In this document: one piece after another, positions 51,360 through 59,760 of the stretch | Layout: every line of letters begins with the position of its first letter | How positions within the stretch are numbered: position 1 is the first letter of the stretch | NCBI GenBank assembly: GCA_001899685.1 | Contig: MKWG01000007.1 | Span: 62,001-126,000 of the forward strand | DNA: 64,000 nt | Direction: 5' to 3' | DNA from: Sphingobacteriales bacterium 44-15 | GTDB taxonomy: Bacteria; Bacteroidota; Bacteroidia; Chitinophagales; Chitinophagaceae | Program-made: the position numbers and the translations under genes | The notes under the pieces: model-generated | Seen by the model: the letters and a program-made list of their open reading frames with translations, nothing else | Told to the model about the DNA's origin: nothing | Databases searched by the model: none

Positions 51360-51677
51360 AATATATAATTCAATGTCGTTTCCTTTAAGCTTAAGAATCA
51401 TCATAAAACTTTTAATTTATCAGAACGCAGAGATTTATCGCACTGTTACCTGTATCCGAATAAGCCACCTTTTTTTGCGTGAGATTTGTACTACCGCCGA
51501 TCAAAGGGGTAGATGAATAATGATATGAAGCCGACAGATCTCCTCAAAGCAAAAAACAGGGGCCCCACCCCCCGGGCGGGAGATACGAAGCCCGCCGGCT
51601 TGAGACAATCAACAACTTACCCTTAAAAAACGCTATGTCTTCTTATGGAAACGACATTGATATACTAATATATAATT
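51360..51677. mobile_element. Candidate non-autonomous (MITE-like) element
   Basis: TCAATGTCGTTTCC at 51370-51383 is exactly complementary to 51647-51660, giving 14-bp terminal inverted repeats around 263 bp. Outside them AATATATAATT occurs on both sides in direct orientation (51360-51370 and 51667-51677); the right copy is offset by 6 bp from the terminal repeat. The interior has no open frame of size. A mobile origin is inferred from structure only; a single copy is seen here. Confidence 0.4.
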
Positions 51678-51715
51678 GGTGGGGCAGTCGGCACAAACCG
51701 CAAATCAGCAAAAAG

Positions 51716-53188
51716 CTATTTCACTTTATTCAACAACTGTAAATGTTTGCTGCGATAACCATTAGGGTCAAACGATACGGCGTTTGCCGCCCATTGCTTA
51801 ATATTATTTAAAGTGACAGATCCTTTATAAGAAGAATTTCGCAGGTACAACCCCAGTGCGGCGAGCGAAGCAGAAAACCTCATATTCTCGCTTGCATCTG
51901 CAAAAGCAGCTCCGTTGTCATACACATCCAGGTTCAAAAGAACGCTGGGATCATTAGCGGTCTTCTTATACCGGAAGCTTATGGCAAATGAAGGATGGTT
52001 CCCGAAGTCAGCATTTCCCTGTTTCGGTTTTATTTCATACAGCGCAGTGATGGTCTGCCCAGCGCCTATTTCGCCTGCATCTTTACTGTCATCTTCAAAA
52101 TCACTGTTGGTCAGCGCCCTGTTCTCATACCCGATCAGGCGATATTCTTCCACGAGGTCTTTATTAAAGCTGACCTGCACTTTCACATCCTTGGCAACCG
52201 TTACAAATTTGCTGTATTCGTCAATAAATACTTTCTTCAATTCTTCTTCACTGTCGAGATATTCATAAGTGCCGTCTCCCTTATTGGCTATTTTCTCCAT
52301 CATAGACTCATTATAGTTACCCAAACCCACTCCGAGCGTGGTAAGATAAATGCCTTTGGATTTATTGTCTTCTACAAGCTTTATCAAGTCATCAGTGTTG
52401 GTGATACCCACATTAAAATCACCGTCGGTTCCTAATATCACCCTGTTGTTGCCGCCGGGTATAAAATTCCGGTTGGCTATTTCATAGGCTTTCTGAATAC
52501 CGCCGGCGCCATTAGTGCTTCCACCGGCGCCCAGTTTTTTTATTGCATTTACTATATCATTCTTTTTAGATCCTGCAGTAGATTCAAGCAGCACAGCTTC
52601 TTTGCCGGCATAAGTCACTATCGCAATTTTGTCTGAAGAGCGCATCTGATTGGCAAAGCTGATAAAGCCATTTTTCAATAATTCCAGCTTATCATCGCTG
52701 CTCATAGACCCTGACACGTCAATCAGCAGTACAAAATTGGCAGGCGGATACGCGGATTTCGAAATACTTTTTCCTTTAATACCGATGCGCACCAGCTTAT
52801 GTTCCGTATTCCAGGGACAGGTACTTACTTCACCATTCACTGCAATATTATCTTCATCAGAAGGATCGGGATAGTTGTAGGTGAAATAATTAATAAACTC
52901 TTCCGTGCGGATAGCCTGCGTATAAGAGCTGATATCCTGGGAGCCTGTCAAAAGCCTGCGGGAAAGCGCATAGGAACCGCCATCCGCATCTACCGAAAAA
53001 GTGGTAACAGCGGAATCCCCTGTCTTAACAAACCGGTTCTCCACAACAGAGTCTGTATTTCCTACCTGCCCGGAACCGCCCATGTTATCTGTTGCATAAT
53101 AATAGCCGGATCCGGAATTACCCATTTTTTCACATGAAAGAAAAGTAATACCTATCAGCGAAAGCAGGGAGATCAGGGATTTTTTCAT
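51716..53188 (-). CDS. von Willebrand factor A domain lipoprotein (YfbK-like)
   Basis: This 490-residue protein has a lipoprotein signal (MKKSLISLLSLIGITFLSC, cysteine 19) and a glycine/serine-rich linker. A von Willebrand domain-associated N-terminal region follows (about 55-140, SVDADGGSYALSRRLL to EEFINYFTYNYP). The vWA domain with an intact metal-ion site DVSGSMS lies at 157-163, then T and D loops in GGSTNGAGG and TDGDFNVG. The C-terminal part (about 330-490) corresponds to DUF3520 (YRLIGYENRAL, AGQTITALYEIKP). Proteins of this kind are envelope-attached with unknown binding partners. No catalytic role is expected. It is 86 bp upstream of the sugar porter end. Confidence 0.92.
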   Translation of the reverse strand: MKKSLISLLSLIGITFLSCEKMGNSGSGYYYATDNMGGSGQVGNTDSVVENRFVKTGDSAVTTFSVDADGGSYALSRRLLTGSQDISSYTQAIRTEEFINYFTYNYPDPSDEDNIAVNGEVSTCPWNTEHKLVRIGIKGKSISKSAYPPANFVLLIDVSGSMSSDDKLELLKNGFISFANQMRSSDKIAIVTYAGKEAVLLESTAGSKKNDIVNAIKKLGAGGSTNGAGGIQKAYEIANRNFIPGGNNRVILGTDGDFNVGITNTDDLIKLVEDNKSKGIYLTTLGVGLGNYNESMMEKIANKGDGTYEYLDSEEELKKVFIDEYSKFVTVAKDVKVQVSFNKDLVEEYRLIGYENRALTNSDFEDDSKDAGEIGAGQTITALYEIKPKQGNADFGNHPSFAISFRYKKTANDPSVLLNLDVYDNGAAFADASENMRFSASLAALGLYLRNSSYKGSVTLNNIKQWAANAVSFDPNGYRSKHLQLLNKVK

Positions 53189-53274
53189 GATGCTTTTTCT
53201 CCGGTGACATAAAAAGCTTCTGCATCGTTGCTTTTACCCATTTTTTTGCAGTCTCTCCCCGGGATAAAGGCATC

Positions 53275-54675
53275 TTATTCCTCCACCAGCTTTTTCTCAA
53301 GCTCTTCGAGGGAAATGCCTTTGGTCTCGGGCATCTTTGTGAGCACCCATATCAGTTGCAATACCATCATCCCTGCAAAAAAAACAAAGATGGGCCAGGG
53401 ATTGTCGCGGAAGATACCTTTGCCGGCATCCAGGAATACAGGAGTGATCAATGTGATAATGGCTGCAAATATCCAGTGAATACTCGCACCAAAAGACTGC
53501 CCTTTACCACGGATAGTATTGGGAAATATTTCAGCAATAAATACCCAGATCACGGCGCCCTGTCCCATAGCATGTGATGCAACAAACAAGAGAAGGAATA
53601 CCAGCAAAAAATCCGCACTGGCGCCGGAATAAAATGCCCACGCTACCAGCAACAGGCTGATAATATAACCAAAGGATCCCCAGATCAGCAGCGTCTTCCG
53701 CCCTACCCTGTCAATAAGATACAAGCCTGCAAACGTAAATACAAGATTAGTGCCGCCAATAGCTATGGAGTTCAACAGGGAATCTTTGGTTGCCAGCCCT
53801 GCACGTTCAAGAATTTCAGGAGCATAATACAGGATAAAATTAATACCCGACCACTGGTTGAAAAACGCCACAAAAAATGCCAGCCAAATGATCTTTTTAT
53901 ATTTAGCATTGAAAAGACTTTTTTTACTGTTGCCGGCTTCGTGTTCAGCACTTTCGGAAATGGCTGCAATTTCCCGGTCAGGGTTGTCTATTCCAAGTCT
54001 GGCAAGAACGTTTTTAGCTGTGGCATTATCATGTTTTACTGCCACAAGCCACCGGGGGCTTTCAGGTATCGCAAAAACCATCACGGTATATATTAATGAA
54101 GGAACAGCCATTATCCCAAGCATCCACCGCCAGTCATTAGCGCCTCCCACACCCTGCAAAAAATAATTGGACAAAAAAGCTATCAGTATCCCGAAAACAA
54201 TATTGAACTGGTACATGGCAACCAGACGCCCGCGGGTAGCCGGTGTAGAGATCTCCGACACATAAGCCGGGGCAGCTACTGAAGACACACCGATACCAAG
54301 CCCGCCGACGAACCGGAAAAAAGAAAAAGTATAGGGGTTGCCTGCAAACGCAGAGCCCAGCGCAGATACCGTAAACAATATCCCTACCCAAAGCAACACT
54401 TTTTTCCGCCCGTACTTATCAGTAGGCGTGCCGCCGAATACAGCTCCCACCACTGTGCCCCATAATGCCATTGACATGATAAAAAAACCATGAAACCAGG
54501 GAGAAATTTCAGTAGTATGCCACAGCTCTTTGATCGGCTGATTGGCGCCGGAAATAACAACGGTATCAAACCCGAAAATAAAACCCGCAAGGGCAGCAAT
54601 TAAAGAAATACCGAAGAGATGAGCTGAGCCTTTTTGAATAGGCCGGGCAGAGCTGTCGTTATTTTGTATGTGCAT
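53275..54675 (-). CDS. Sugar porter family MFS transporter
   Basis: A 466-residue protein with 12 membrane segments and sugar-porter motifs: DKYGRKKVLLWVG after TM2, RFVGGLGIGVSSVAAPAYVSEISTPATRGRL around TM4-5, PESPRWLV in the central loop, DRVGRKTLL in the second half and PETKGISLEELE at the C-terminus. It is likely a proton-linked importer of a monosaccharide such as xylose or glucose. The start is set at the ATG at 54675 (MHIQNNDSS); the frame is open to 54825 but the 50 upstream codons are not family-like. It could also serve products of the operon B enzymes, but no shared regulatory element was found upstream. Confidence 0.95.
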   Translation of the reverse strand: MHIQNNDSSARPIQKGSAHLFGISLIAALAGFIFGFDTVVISGANQPIKELWHTTEISPWFHGFFIMSMALWGTVVGAVFGGTPTDKYGRKKVLLWVGILFTVSALGSAFAGNPYTFSFFRFVGGLGIGVSSVAAPAYVSEISTPATRGRLVAMYQFNIVFGILIAFLSNYFLQGVGGANDWRWMLGIMAVPSLIYTVMVFAIPESPRWLVAVKHDNATAKNVLARLGIDNPDREIAAISESAEHEAGNSKKSLFNAKYKKIIWLAFFVAFFNQWSGINFILYYAPEILERAGLATKDSLLNSIAIGGTNLVFTFAGLYLIDRVGRKTLLIWGSFGYIISLLLVAWAFYSGASADFLLVFLLLFVASHAMGQGAVIWVFIAEIFPNTIRGKGQSFGASIHWIFAAIITLITPVFLDAGKGIFRDNPWPIFVFFAGMMVLQLIWVLTKMPETKGISLEELEKKLVEE

Positions 54676-55088
54676 CGTATTAGCTTTGATATGTACTGTG
54701 AACAAACCGGCTTTACAAGGGTAAAAACAATTCAATATAAATAATAATCGGTTATAAAAAACAGGGTTCATTGAAATAATCTTTCTACAAACAGGCAGAC
54801 GATATGCGGCATATTGCAGATACATAGCTACAGGTGAATGAAATACTTTTAGTCAGTTGCTCTACTATATAAAATGCTGTTGAGCATAAGCGCTACCCTG
54901 GTTATCTAAGAAAGATCCCACACGAACACGCATTCGGAGGCTCATGTTTCTTACATTGACGGCTATGCGGGACATGCACCAGGGCTCAAAGCTGATCGCT
55001 CCCAAACATAAAAAGGGCGCACTCCCGTGCGCCCCGGATGAAAATCAAAACCCGGCCTTTAGCCTGTCATAGTTAATCAACAGGATTT
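54676..55088. other. Intergenic region between htrA and the sugar porter gene
   Basis: A 413-bp stretch without a gene. It holds the htrA terminator (55010-55034) and must contain the sugar porter promoter, for which I found no perfect TAnnTTTG match. Nothing else is recognised. Confidence 0.55.
55010..55034 (-). terminator. Intrinsic terminator of the htrA gene
   Basis: GGGCGCAC at 55015-55022 pairs exactly with GTGCGCCC at 55027-55034 around a 4-base loop. Read on the minus strand the 8-bp GC-rich stem is followed by TTTTT (55014-55010). It lies 55 bp downstream of the htrA stop. Confidence 0.85.
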
Positions 55089-56594
55089 TTATTTCCTGAA
55101 ATCATTGATACCATAATAATATACTTCATTGCTGCCGGGATAAACACCCTGTATCTGGAAGTTGGCATCCTGGTGGCTTATCGCTGATTTCAGATCGTCT
55201 ATGGATCTTACAGCATCATCACCCACTTTTGTAATTACAAAACCAGGGCGCATATTGGTCTGATCAGCAATGATACCTCCATTGATCTTTACTACCTGCA
55301 CTCCGCCGGCAATTTTCATTTTAGCAGCATCTTCTTTGCTCAGCGTAGAGAACTCCGCACCAAGCGATTCAATAGCCGCAGTTTCCTGTGAAGCAAAAGT
55401 GCCCAGCTTATTCTTCAGCACCACGTTGAAATTCTTTTCTTCCTTGTTCCTTATCACTGTCAGGCTCACCTTATCGCCGGGCTTCATCCTTGCTATTTGT
55501 TCAGAAAGCTGCGCATCGGTATTAACCGTAACGCCGTTCACCTTAGTAATGGCATCCCCTTTCTTAATGCCGGCTTCGGCAGCCGCACCTTTCGGATCGG
55601 TTTCCATCACCCACACCCCGTCAATATCATCATTCACAATGCCCAGCTCTTTTTTTGCAGCATCGTTCATTTCGTCGGGCGCCATGCTGATGCCGAGGTA
55701 TCCTCTCTGCACCGAACCGAACTTCATAATATCACCGATCACCTTTTTCATGAGATTAGAAGGAATAGAATATGCGTATCCTGCGTATGCGCCGGTTGGA
55801 GAAGCTATAGCGGCATTAATGCCGATCAGTTCGCCATTAGTATTGACCAGCGCGCCACCGCTGCTGCCAGGGTTTACGGCCGCATCGGTTTGGATAAAAG
55901 CTTCCACCGGCGCAGATCCCTGGCGGTTGATGCCTATATTCCTGCTCTTTGCGCTCACAATGCCCTGAGTAACGGTAACATCCAGGTTAAGAGGATAACC
56001 GATAGCCAATACCCATTGCCCCAGGTGTACGTCATCGGAATTGCCGACTGGCATTACCGGGAGCCCTTTGGCATCTACTTTAATAAGCGCAAGATCAGTA
56101 TTGGGGTCGGCACCTATTACCTTTGCTTTATAACTCTTCCTGTCGCTAAGCGTAACGGAAATATCAGTAGCGCCATCTACCACGTGGTTATTGGTAACTA
56201 TATAACCGTCGCTGCTGATGATAACACCCGACCCGGATGCTTTTTGTTCAGGCGGCTGAAATCCCTGCCCGCCATCGCCGAAAAAGCGTTTAAAAAAATC
56301 ATTATCACCAAACATGCCACCGAAGGGATCCTGTTCCTGCCCCCTTCTCCCTGCCACCTGCTTAAATTTGGTTGTAGTCTTGATATGCACTACTGACGGC
56401 ACTGCAGATGTAGCCGCTTTCTCAAAATCAACGGGAGCTACCGTTCCTTCCGTATAAGCGGTTTTTACAACAGGAGTATGTGTATTATCCAAAATACTGT
56501 TTTCTGCCTTAGCGCCATGCGACCACAATCCATAGGCCGCTGCCGTGGTAATAATGCCGGCAGCAAAAGCTATAATATTCAATCTGCTTTTCAT
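55089..56594 (-). CDS. Do-family serine protease (DegP/HtrA)
   Basis: This 501-residue protein has an N-terminal membrane or signal segment (about 6-26). A trypsin-like domain has the triad H137 (NNHVVDGA), D167 (NTDLALIKV) and S245 (NPGSSGGAL). Two PDZ domains follow: about 290-375 (GYLGISMAP to VNTDAQLSEQIARMKPGDKVSLTVIR) and about 410-490 (GGVQVVKINGG to RPGFVITKVGDD). A glycine/phenylalanine-rich LA loop (about 85-118) is present. It degrades or refolds damaged envelope proteins. The upstream spacer holds an 11-bp direct repeat and the next genes are a two-component system, a common envelope-stress arrangement. The terminator is visible downstream. Confidence 0.96.
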   Translation of the reverse strand: MKSRLNIIAFAAGIITTAAAYGLWSHGAKAENSILDNTHTPVVKTAYTEGTVAPVDFEKAATSAVPSVVHIKTTTKFKQVAGRRGQEQDPFGGMFGDNDFFKRFFGDGGQGFQPPEQKASGSGVIISSDGYIVTNNHVVDGATDISVTLSDRKSYKAKVIGADPNTDLALIKVDAKGLPVMPVGNSDDVHLGQWVLAIGYPLNLDVTVTQGIVSAKSRNIGINRQGSAPVEAFIQTDAAVNPGSSGGALVNTNGELIGINAAIASPTGAYAGYAYSIPSNLMKKVIGDIMKFGSVQRGYLGISMAPDEMNDAAKKELGIVNDDIDGVWVMETDPKGAAAEAGIKKGDAITKVNGVTVNTDAQLSEQIARMKPGDKVSLTVIRNKEEKNFNVVLKNKLGTFASQETAAIESLGAEFSTLSKEDAAKMKIAGGVQVVKINGGIIADQTNMRPGFVITKVGDDAVRSIDDLKSAISHQDANFQIQGVYPGSNEVYYYGINDFRK

Positions 56595-56688
56595 CGTCTT
56601 AATTTTTTTGTTTTAGATTTTGATTTACTGCTGTAAAATTTGCAGGCGATACTGAATACATTCTGAAGAAATAAGGCAAACAGCGGGA

Positions 56689-56725
56689 AACAGGCGGGGT
56701 TTTAGAAAAGTTTTAACAGGCGGGG
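56689..56725. promoter_or_regulatory. 11-bp direct repeat upstream of htrA
   Basis: AACAGGCGGGG occurs at 56689-56699 and again at 56715-56725, 26 bp apart start to start, about 95-130 bp upstream of the htrA ATG. It could be a binding site for a response regulator such as the one encoded at 58118-58792. Confidence 0.4.
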
Positions 56726-56734
56726 CAGGTTTCG

Positions 56735-56843
56735 GGTTTCAGGTTGCAAGTTGCAGGTTGTACGTCTCAAAGATCTCTCACATCTCACTTTTCACATCTC
56801 ACTTTTCACGTTTCACTTTTCACGTTTCACCATTCATCACTCA
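56735..56843. repeat. Word-like intergenic repeat (CAGGTTGCAAG, TCTCACTTTTCACG types)
   Basis: The spacer between htrA and the histidine kinase end has GGTTTCAGGTTGCAAGTTGC followed by several copies of TCTCACTTTTCACATCTCAC and CGTTTCACCATTCATCAC. It has no coding content and is a clear member of the spacer family seen across the window. Confidence 0.75.
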
Positions 56844-58118
56844 CTATTCGCCTTTCCCAAACTCAACAGAAAAACAATGCATATTACCAGTGTAACTGTA
56901 GTGAAGATTATAATTATAGATCCTGCAAATAGTACTGGCAATAGACAACCCAAGCCCGGTGCCGTTGCTATCGGCATTGCCTTTCACAAAACGATCAAAT
57001 ATCTTTTGCTCATCGAGCGGCGCCTCCGCCCCGCTGTTACCTACCAGCAGGCTGTTATTTTGAAGGGTGATACGGATCTCTCCGCCGGGAAAATTATGGC
57101 GGATGGCGTTGGCAAGCAGGTTGCCGGCCAACATCTCGATCAACGCTTTATCAGCATTCACCACAATATCTCCGCTATGCTCAAAATGCACCTGTAAGTC
57201 CTTTTCCTTTATCTGCATTTCATATTGCTGTATAAGCGTTGCAACAATATACTGCAAAGAAATGCTTTCAACATTTGAAAACTGGTTGTTTTCAATCTTG
57301 GTAAGCAATACCAGGCTTTTATTCAATCGCGACATGCGCCTGCCTGCATCCGCAAGATCATTGATCAATTGACCCTGTTCAGCCGTAAAGGGAGACGTCT
57401 GCATCAGCAATTCCAGCTTGCTTTGAAATACGGCCAGCGGCGACTGCATTTCGTGCGATGCATTTTCTGTAAATGCTTTCTGGCTGAAGTATACGTTGCG
57501 GGCACGCTGCGCCAGGCCCTCCAGCGACCGGTTCAGGTCATCAAATTCCTTAATGGAAGATTGCTCAAGAAATAAAGGCTCATGCTGATCAACATTGTAG
57601 CGCTGCAGCCTGTTGAGCGTCCGGTAAAACGGGCCCCATATTTTTTTGGAAAGATTCCTGTTGATAAGCAGCAGCCCTAAAAGCAACAATACAAGCAACG
57701 CCAACTGTATCTTTACAATATTTTCAATCAGGCTGAAATTATCCAGCAGGGATGTTTTTACCTGCAGTACACAGGGCTTTCCATTAATGCTAAAGCTTGA
57801 GGTGAGGATCCTGTGAGGCACTTCCCTACCCGTTACGCTGTCGAAGATTTCGACGGAAGCCAGCGAATCATATACCCGGGAAACAGTAGCGATTGAAATT
57901 GAAATATTCCGGTCGGCAAAACGCAACTGCCCCAGTGTATTATTAACAATGGCTTCACCGATCTTTGGCTTTAACAATTCTTTGGTAGTGATAAGATCAT
58001 GGTCTACACTTTGCAGCACAAGCTGCTGCACCACAAAATAAAATATGGGTATCTCCACCAGTAAAAGTATCACTGAATATACCAGGTAACGCCGTATGGT
58101 CTTTTTTAGCAGTTTCAT
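56844..58118 (-). CDS. Sensor histidine kinase
   Basis: This 424-residue kinase has transmembrane helices at about 12-32 and 135-153 enclosing a periplasmic sensor of about 100 residues. A linker follows (about 160-210), then the phosphoacceptor H222 (FTENASHEMQSPLA), the N-box NLLANAIRHN (about 333) and the G-box GTGLGLSIAS (about 385). It autophosphorylates and passes phosphate to the response regulator encoded upstream. Its ATG shares one base with the regulator's stop (TGATG), so translation is coupled. The signal is unknown; the adjoining htrA gene suggests envelope stress as a possibility. Confidence 0.95.
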   Translation of the reverse strand: MKLLKKTIRRYLVYSVILLLVEIPIFYFVVQQLVLQSVDHDLITTKELLKPKIGEAIVNNTLGQLRFADRNISISIATVSRVYDSLASVEIFDSVTGREVPHRILTSSFSINGKPCVLQVKTSLLDNFSLIENIVKIQLALLVLLLLGLLLINRNLSKKIWGPFYRTLNRLQRYNVDQHEPLFLEQSSIKEFDDLNRSLEGLAQRARNVYFSQKAFTENASHEMQSPLAVFQSKLELLMQTSPFTAEQGQLINDLADAGRRMSRLNKSLVLLTKIENNQFSNVESISLQYIVATLIQQYEMQIKEKDLQVHFEHSGDIVVNADKALIEMLAGNLLANAIRHNFPGGEIRITLQNNSLLVGNSGAEAPLDEQKIFDRFVKGNADSNGTGLGLSIASTICRIYNYNLHYSYTGNMHCFSVEFGKGE

Positions 58119-58792
58119 CAGACGGTAAACTTATAACCTATACCATATACAGATTGAATATAATCTTCGCAACCGGCTGCAGTAAGCTTTTTCTTCAGGT
58201 TCTTAATATGCGCATATATAAAATCAAAATTATCATATACATCGGCGCTTTCACCTGATATTTTTTCCGCAATGGCGTTTTTGGAGATCACCCTGTTTTT
58301 GCCGGAAGCAAGATACAGCAGCAGATCATATTCTTTTCTCGTAAGATCCACGGGGACTCCGTTTACAGTCACTGTTCTCGCAGAAAGATCAAAGCTAAGT
58401 TCATTCAGCGTAAAGACATTCCCTCCCTGGAAGCTTTTCCGGCGTATAACAGCTTCTATCCGTGCGCTTAGTTCGGATAAGTGAAAGGGTTTGGGAAGAT
58501 AATCGTCGGCGCCAAGCTTTAATCCCGTTATTTTATCATCGAGTGAATCTTTGGCGGAAATAATAATGATGCCATCGGCTTTCCGGTCCTCTTTTAATGC
58601 TTCGAGCACTTTAAGCCCGTTCCCGTCAGGCAACGAAATATCCAGCAGTATACAATCATATTCAAAAGATTCCACTTTATCCATTGCTTCGCTGAAGCTG
58701 AATGCCGTATCGCAAAGATAGCTCTCCTTCTGCAGGTACTCCGCTATACTGCGGGACAGCTCTTTTTCATCTTCAACAATAAGGATCCTCAC
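58118..58792 (-). CDS. OmpR-family response regulator
   Basis: This 224-residue regulator has a receiver domain (about 1-118) with the acidic pocket VEDE, phosphoacceptor D51 (LLDISLPDGNG) and K101 (YLPKPF), and a winged-helix DNA-binding domain (about 128-224, with LTRKEYDLLLYLASGKNRVISKNAIAEKI and the final YIQSVYGIGYKF). It is the first gene of the two-component operon, directly coupled to the kinase. Likely targets include its own operon or htrA; the latter is inference. Confidence 0.96.
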   Translation of the reverse strand: MRILIVEDEKELSRSIAEYLQKESYLCDTAFSFSEAMDKVESFEYDCILLDISLPDGNGLKVLEALKEDRKADGIIIISAKDSLDDKITGLKLGADDYLPKPFHLSELSARIEAVIRRKSFQGGNVFTLNELSFDLSARTVTVNGVPVDLTRKEYDLLLYLASGKNRVISKNAIAEKISGESADVYDNFDFIYAHIKNLKKKLTAAGCEDYIQSVYGIGYKFTV

Positions 58793-58824
58793 GGTTTTTT
58801 GGGTAAATGTAAGGGATACGGGGG

Positions 58825-58925
58825 GAATTATGTAGTAAGTGATAAGGGGTAAGTGGTAAGGTGGTTTCAGGTCTCAGGGTTTCACCTCTCACCTTTCACC
58901 TCTCATTCCATTCACCATTCCCTGT
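58825..58925. repeat. Word-like intergenic repeat (TAAGTGATAAGGGG, CACCTCTCACCTTTCACC types)
   Basis: The divergent spacer contains GTAAGTGATAAGGGGTAAGT, GGTTTCAGGTCTCAGGG, and CACCTCTCACCTTTCACCTC. It shares words with 3480-3528 (on the opposite strand) and 56766-56830. The promoter of the LOG-family gene follows directly. Confidence 0.7.
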
Positions 58926-58927
58926 CG

Positions 58928-58935
58928 TATATTTG
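58928..58935 (+). promoter_or_regulatory. Promoter -7 box of the LOG-family gene
   Basis: TATATTTG matches TAnnTTTG exactly, 22 bp upstream of the ATG at 58958. A clear -33 TTTG was not seen because the repeat lies upstream. Confidence 0.55.
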
Positions 58936-58957
58936 AACCCACAGCAAAAAAATATTC

Positions 58958-59539
58958 ATGAAACGAGTTGTCATATTCTGCGGCTCAGGTTCGGGCACAG
59001 ATGAGATATTTTACAGAGAAGCTACGCTGGCAGGAGCTACGCTTGCCAGGCAGGGGATAGAGATAGTGTATGGAGGAGCAAAAGTCGGGCTGATGGGAGC
59101 AGTAGCTGACGGCGCCCTTCGGCAGGGAGGAAAAGTAACCGGTGTGATCCCTTATTTTCTTCAGTCAAAAGAAATAGCACATACAGGGCTGACTGAGCTT
59201 ATCCTGGTAGAAAGCATGCACGAACGCAAAACAAAGATGAATGAGCTATGCGATGCAGTAATCGCGCTGCCCGGAGGGTATGGCACAATGGAAGAATTTT
59301 TCGAAATGCTTACCTGGGCGCAGCTCGGGCTTCACCAAAAGCCGATAGCGTTACTTAATATAGCACATTATTACGATCCGCTTATAACGCTGGTGAATAC
59401 CATGACAGCGAAAGGTTTTCTTAAATCCATCCACCGGGAGATGCTTTTATACAGTGACCGGATAGACGACCTGCTGGGAAAGATGAAAAACTACAAAGCC
59501 CCTGATACGGGAAAATGGATCTCCAAAGAAGACACTTAA
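58958..59539 (+). CDS. LOG-family protein (TIGR00730 Rossmann-fold, nucleotide phosphoribohydrolase)
   Basis: This 193-residue protein has the lysine-decarboxylase-like Rossmann signature: VFCGSGSGTD near the start, YGGAKVGLMGAVADG (38-52), MHERKTKMNE (87-96) and PGGYGTMEE (105-113), the last two being the active site of LOG enzymes. These hydrolyse nucleoside 5'-monophosphates such as AMP or cytokinin ribotides to a base and ribose phosphate. The length is typical. It stands alone with its own promoter, followed by two hairpin repeat elements. Confidence 0.94.
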   Translation: MKRVVIFCGSGSGTDEIFYREATLAGATLARQGIEIVYGGAKVGLMGAVADGALRQGGKVTGVIPYFLQSKEIAHTGLTELILVESMHERKTKMNELCDAVIALPGGYGTMEEFFEMLTWAQLGLHQKPIALLNIAHYYDPLITLVNTMTAKGFLKSIHREMLLYSDRIDDLLGKMKNYKAPDTGKWISKEDT

Positions 59540-59540
59540 T

Positions 59541-59628
59541 ATGCCACTAATGCACAAATAGACACAAAAGGGTATTGATGCAAATTCGTGCATTCTGTAC
59601 AACAAACTATTTCCTGCTGTGGCATTTT
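59541..59628. repeat. Hairpin-forming intergenic element, copy 2
   Basis: Outer arms ATGCCAC (59541-59547) and GTGGCAT (59619-59625) enclose inner arms AATGCACAAAT and ATTCGTGCATT (10 of 11 complementary). It follows the LOG-family stop codon directly and may aid termination. Confidence 0.6.
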
Positions 59629-59635
59629 AGAAAGA

Positions 59636-59752
59636 GATAGCCACCAAACCACGAATTCACACCAATACTTTCGTGCCCATTCGTACTTTCGTGGCTTTGT
59701 TGTATTCATAAATCATCCCGAGAAATGCTGGACGCTGGAATTAGTGGCTATC
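59636..59752. repeat. Hairpin-forming intergenic element, copy 3
   Basis: Outer arms GATAGCCAC (59636-59644) and GTGGCTATC (59744-59752) are exactly complementary. Inside are CCACGAATTCACACCAAT, GTGGCTTTGTTGTATTCA and GGACGCTGGAATTAGTGG, which match the copy at 36870-36998 over much of its length. It lies between two convergent genes. Confidence 0.75.
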
Positions 59753-59760
59753 TCCTCTGA

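Larger units (their letters stand above)
50947..51715. other. 769-bp gene-free region with two inverted-repeat elements
   Basis: The largest gap in the window. Two short frames (50978-51175 plus, 51164-51373 minus) do not look like genes. It contains a repeat element with inverted CTTTGCCTGCCCG arms and CGCAAAGCACGCTAAG words (51211-51335), and a MITE-like segment (51360-51677). It separates the antiporter promoter from the end of the vWA gene. Confidence 0.6.

Noticed and set aside
51164-51373. 69-codon minus-strand frame in the large gap
   Set aside because: It runs through the inverted-repeat element; no family resemblance.
55270-56396. Two long plus-strand frames (232 and 299 codons) opposite htrA
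   Set aside because: They overlap each other and the complete serine protease with intact catalytic residues; codon bias explains the lack of stops.
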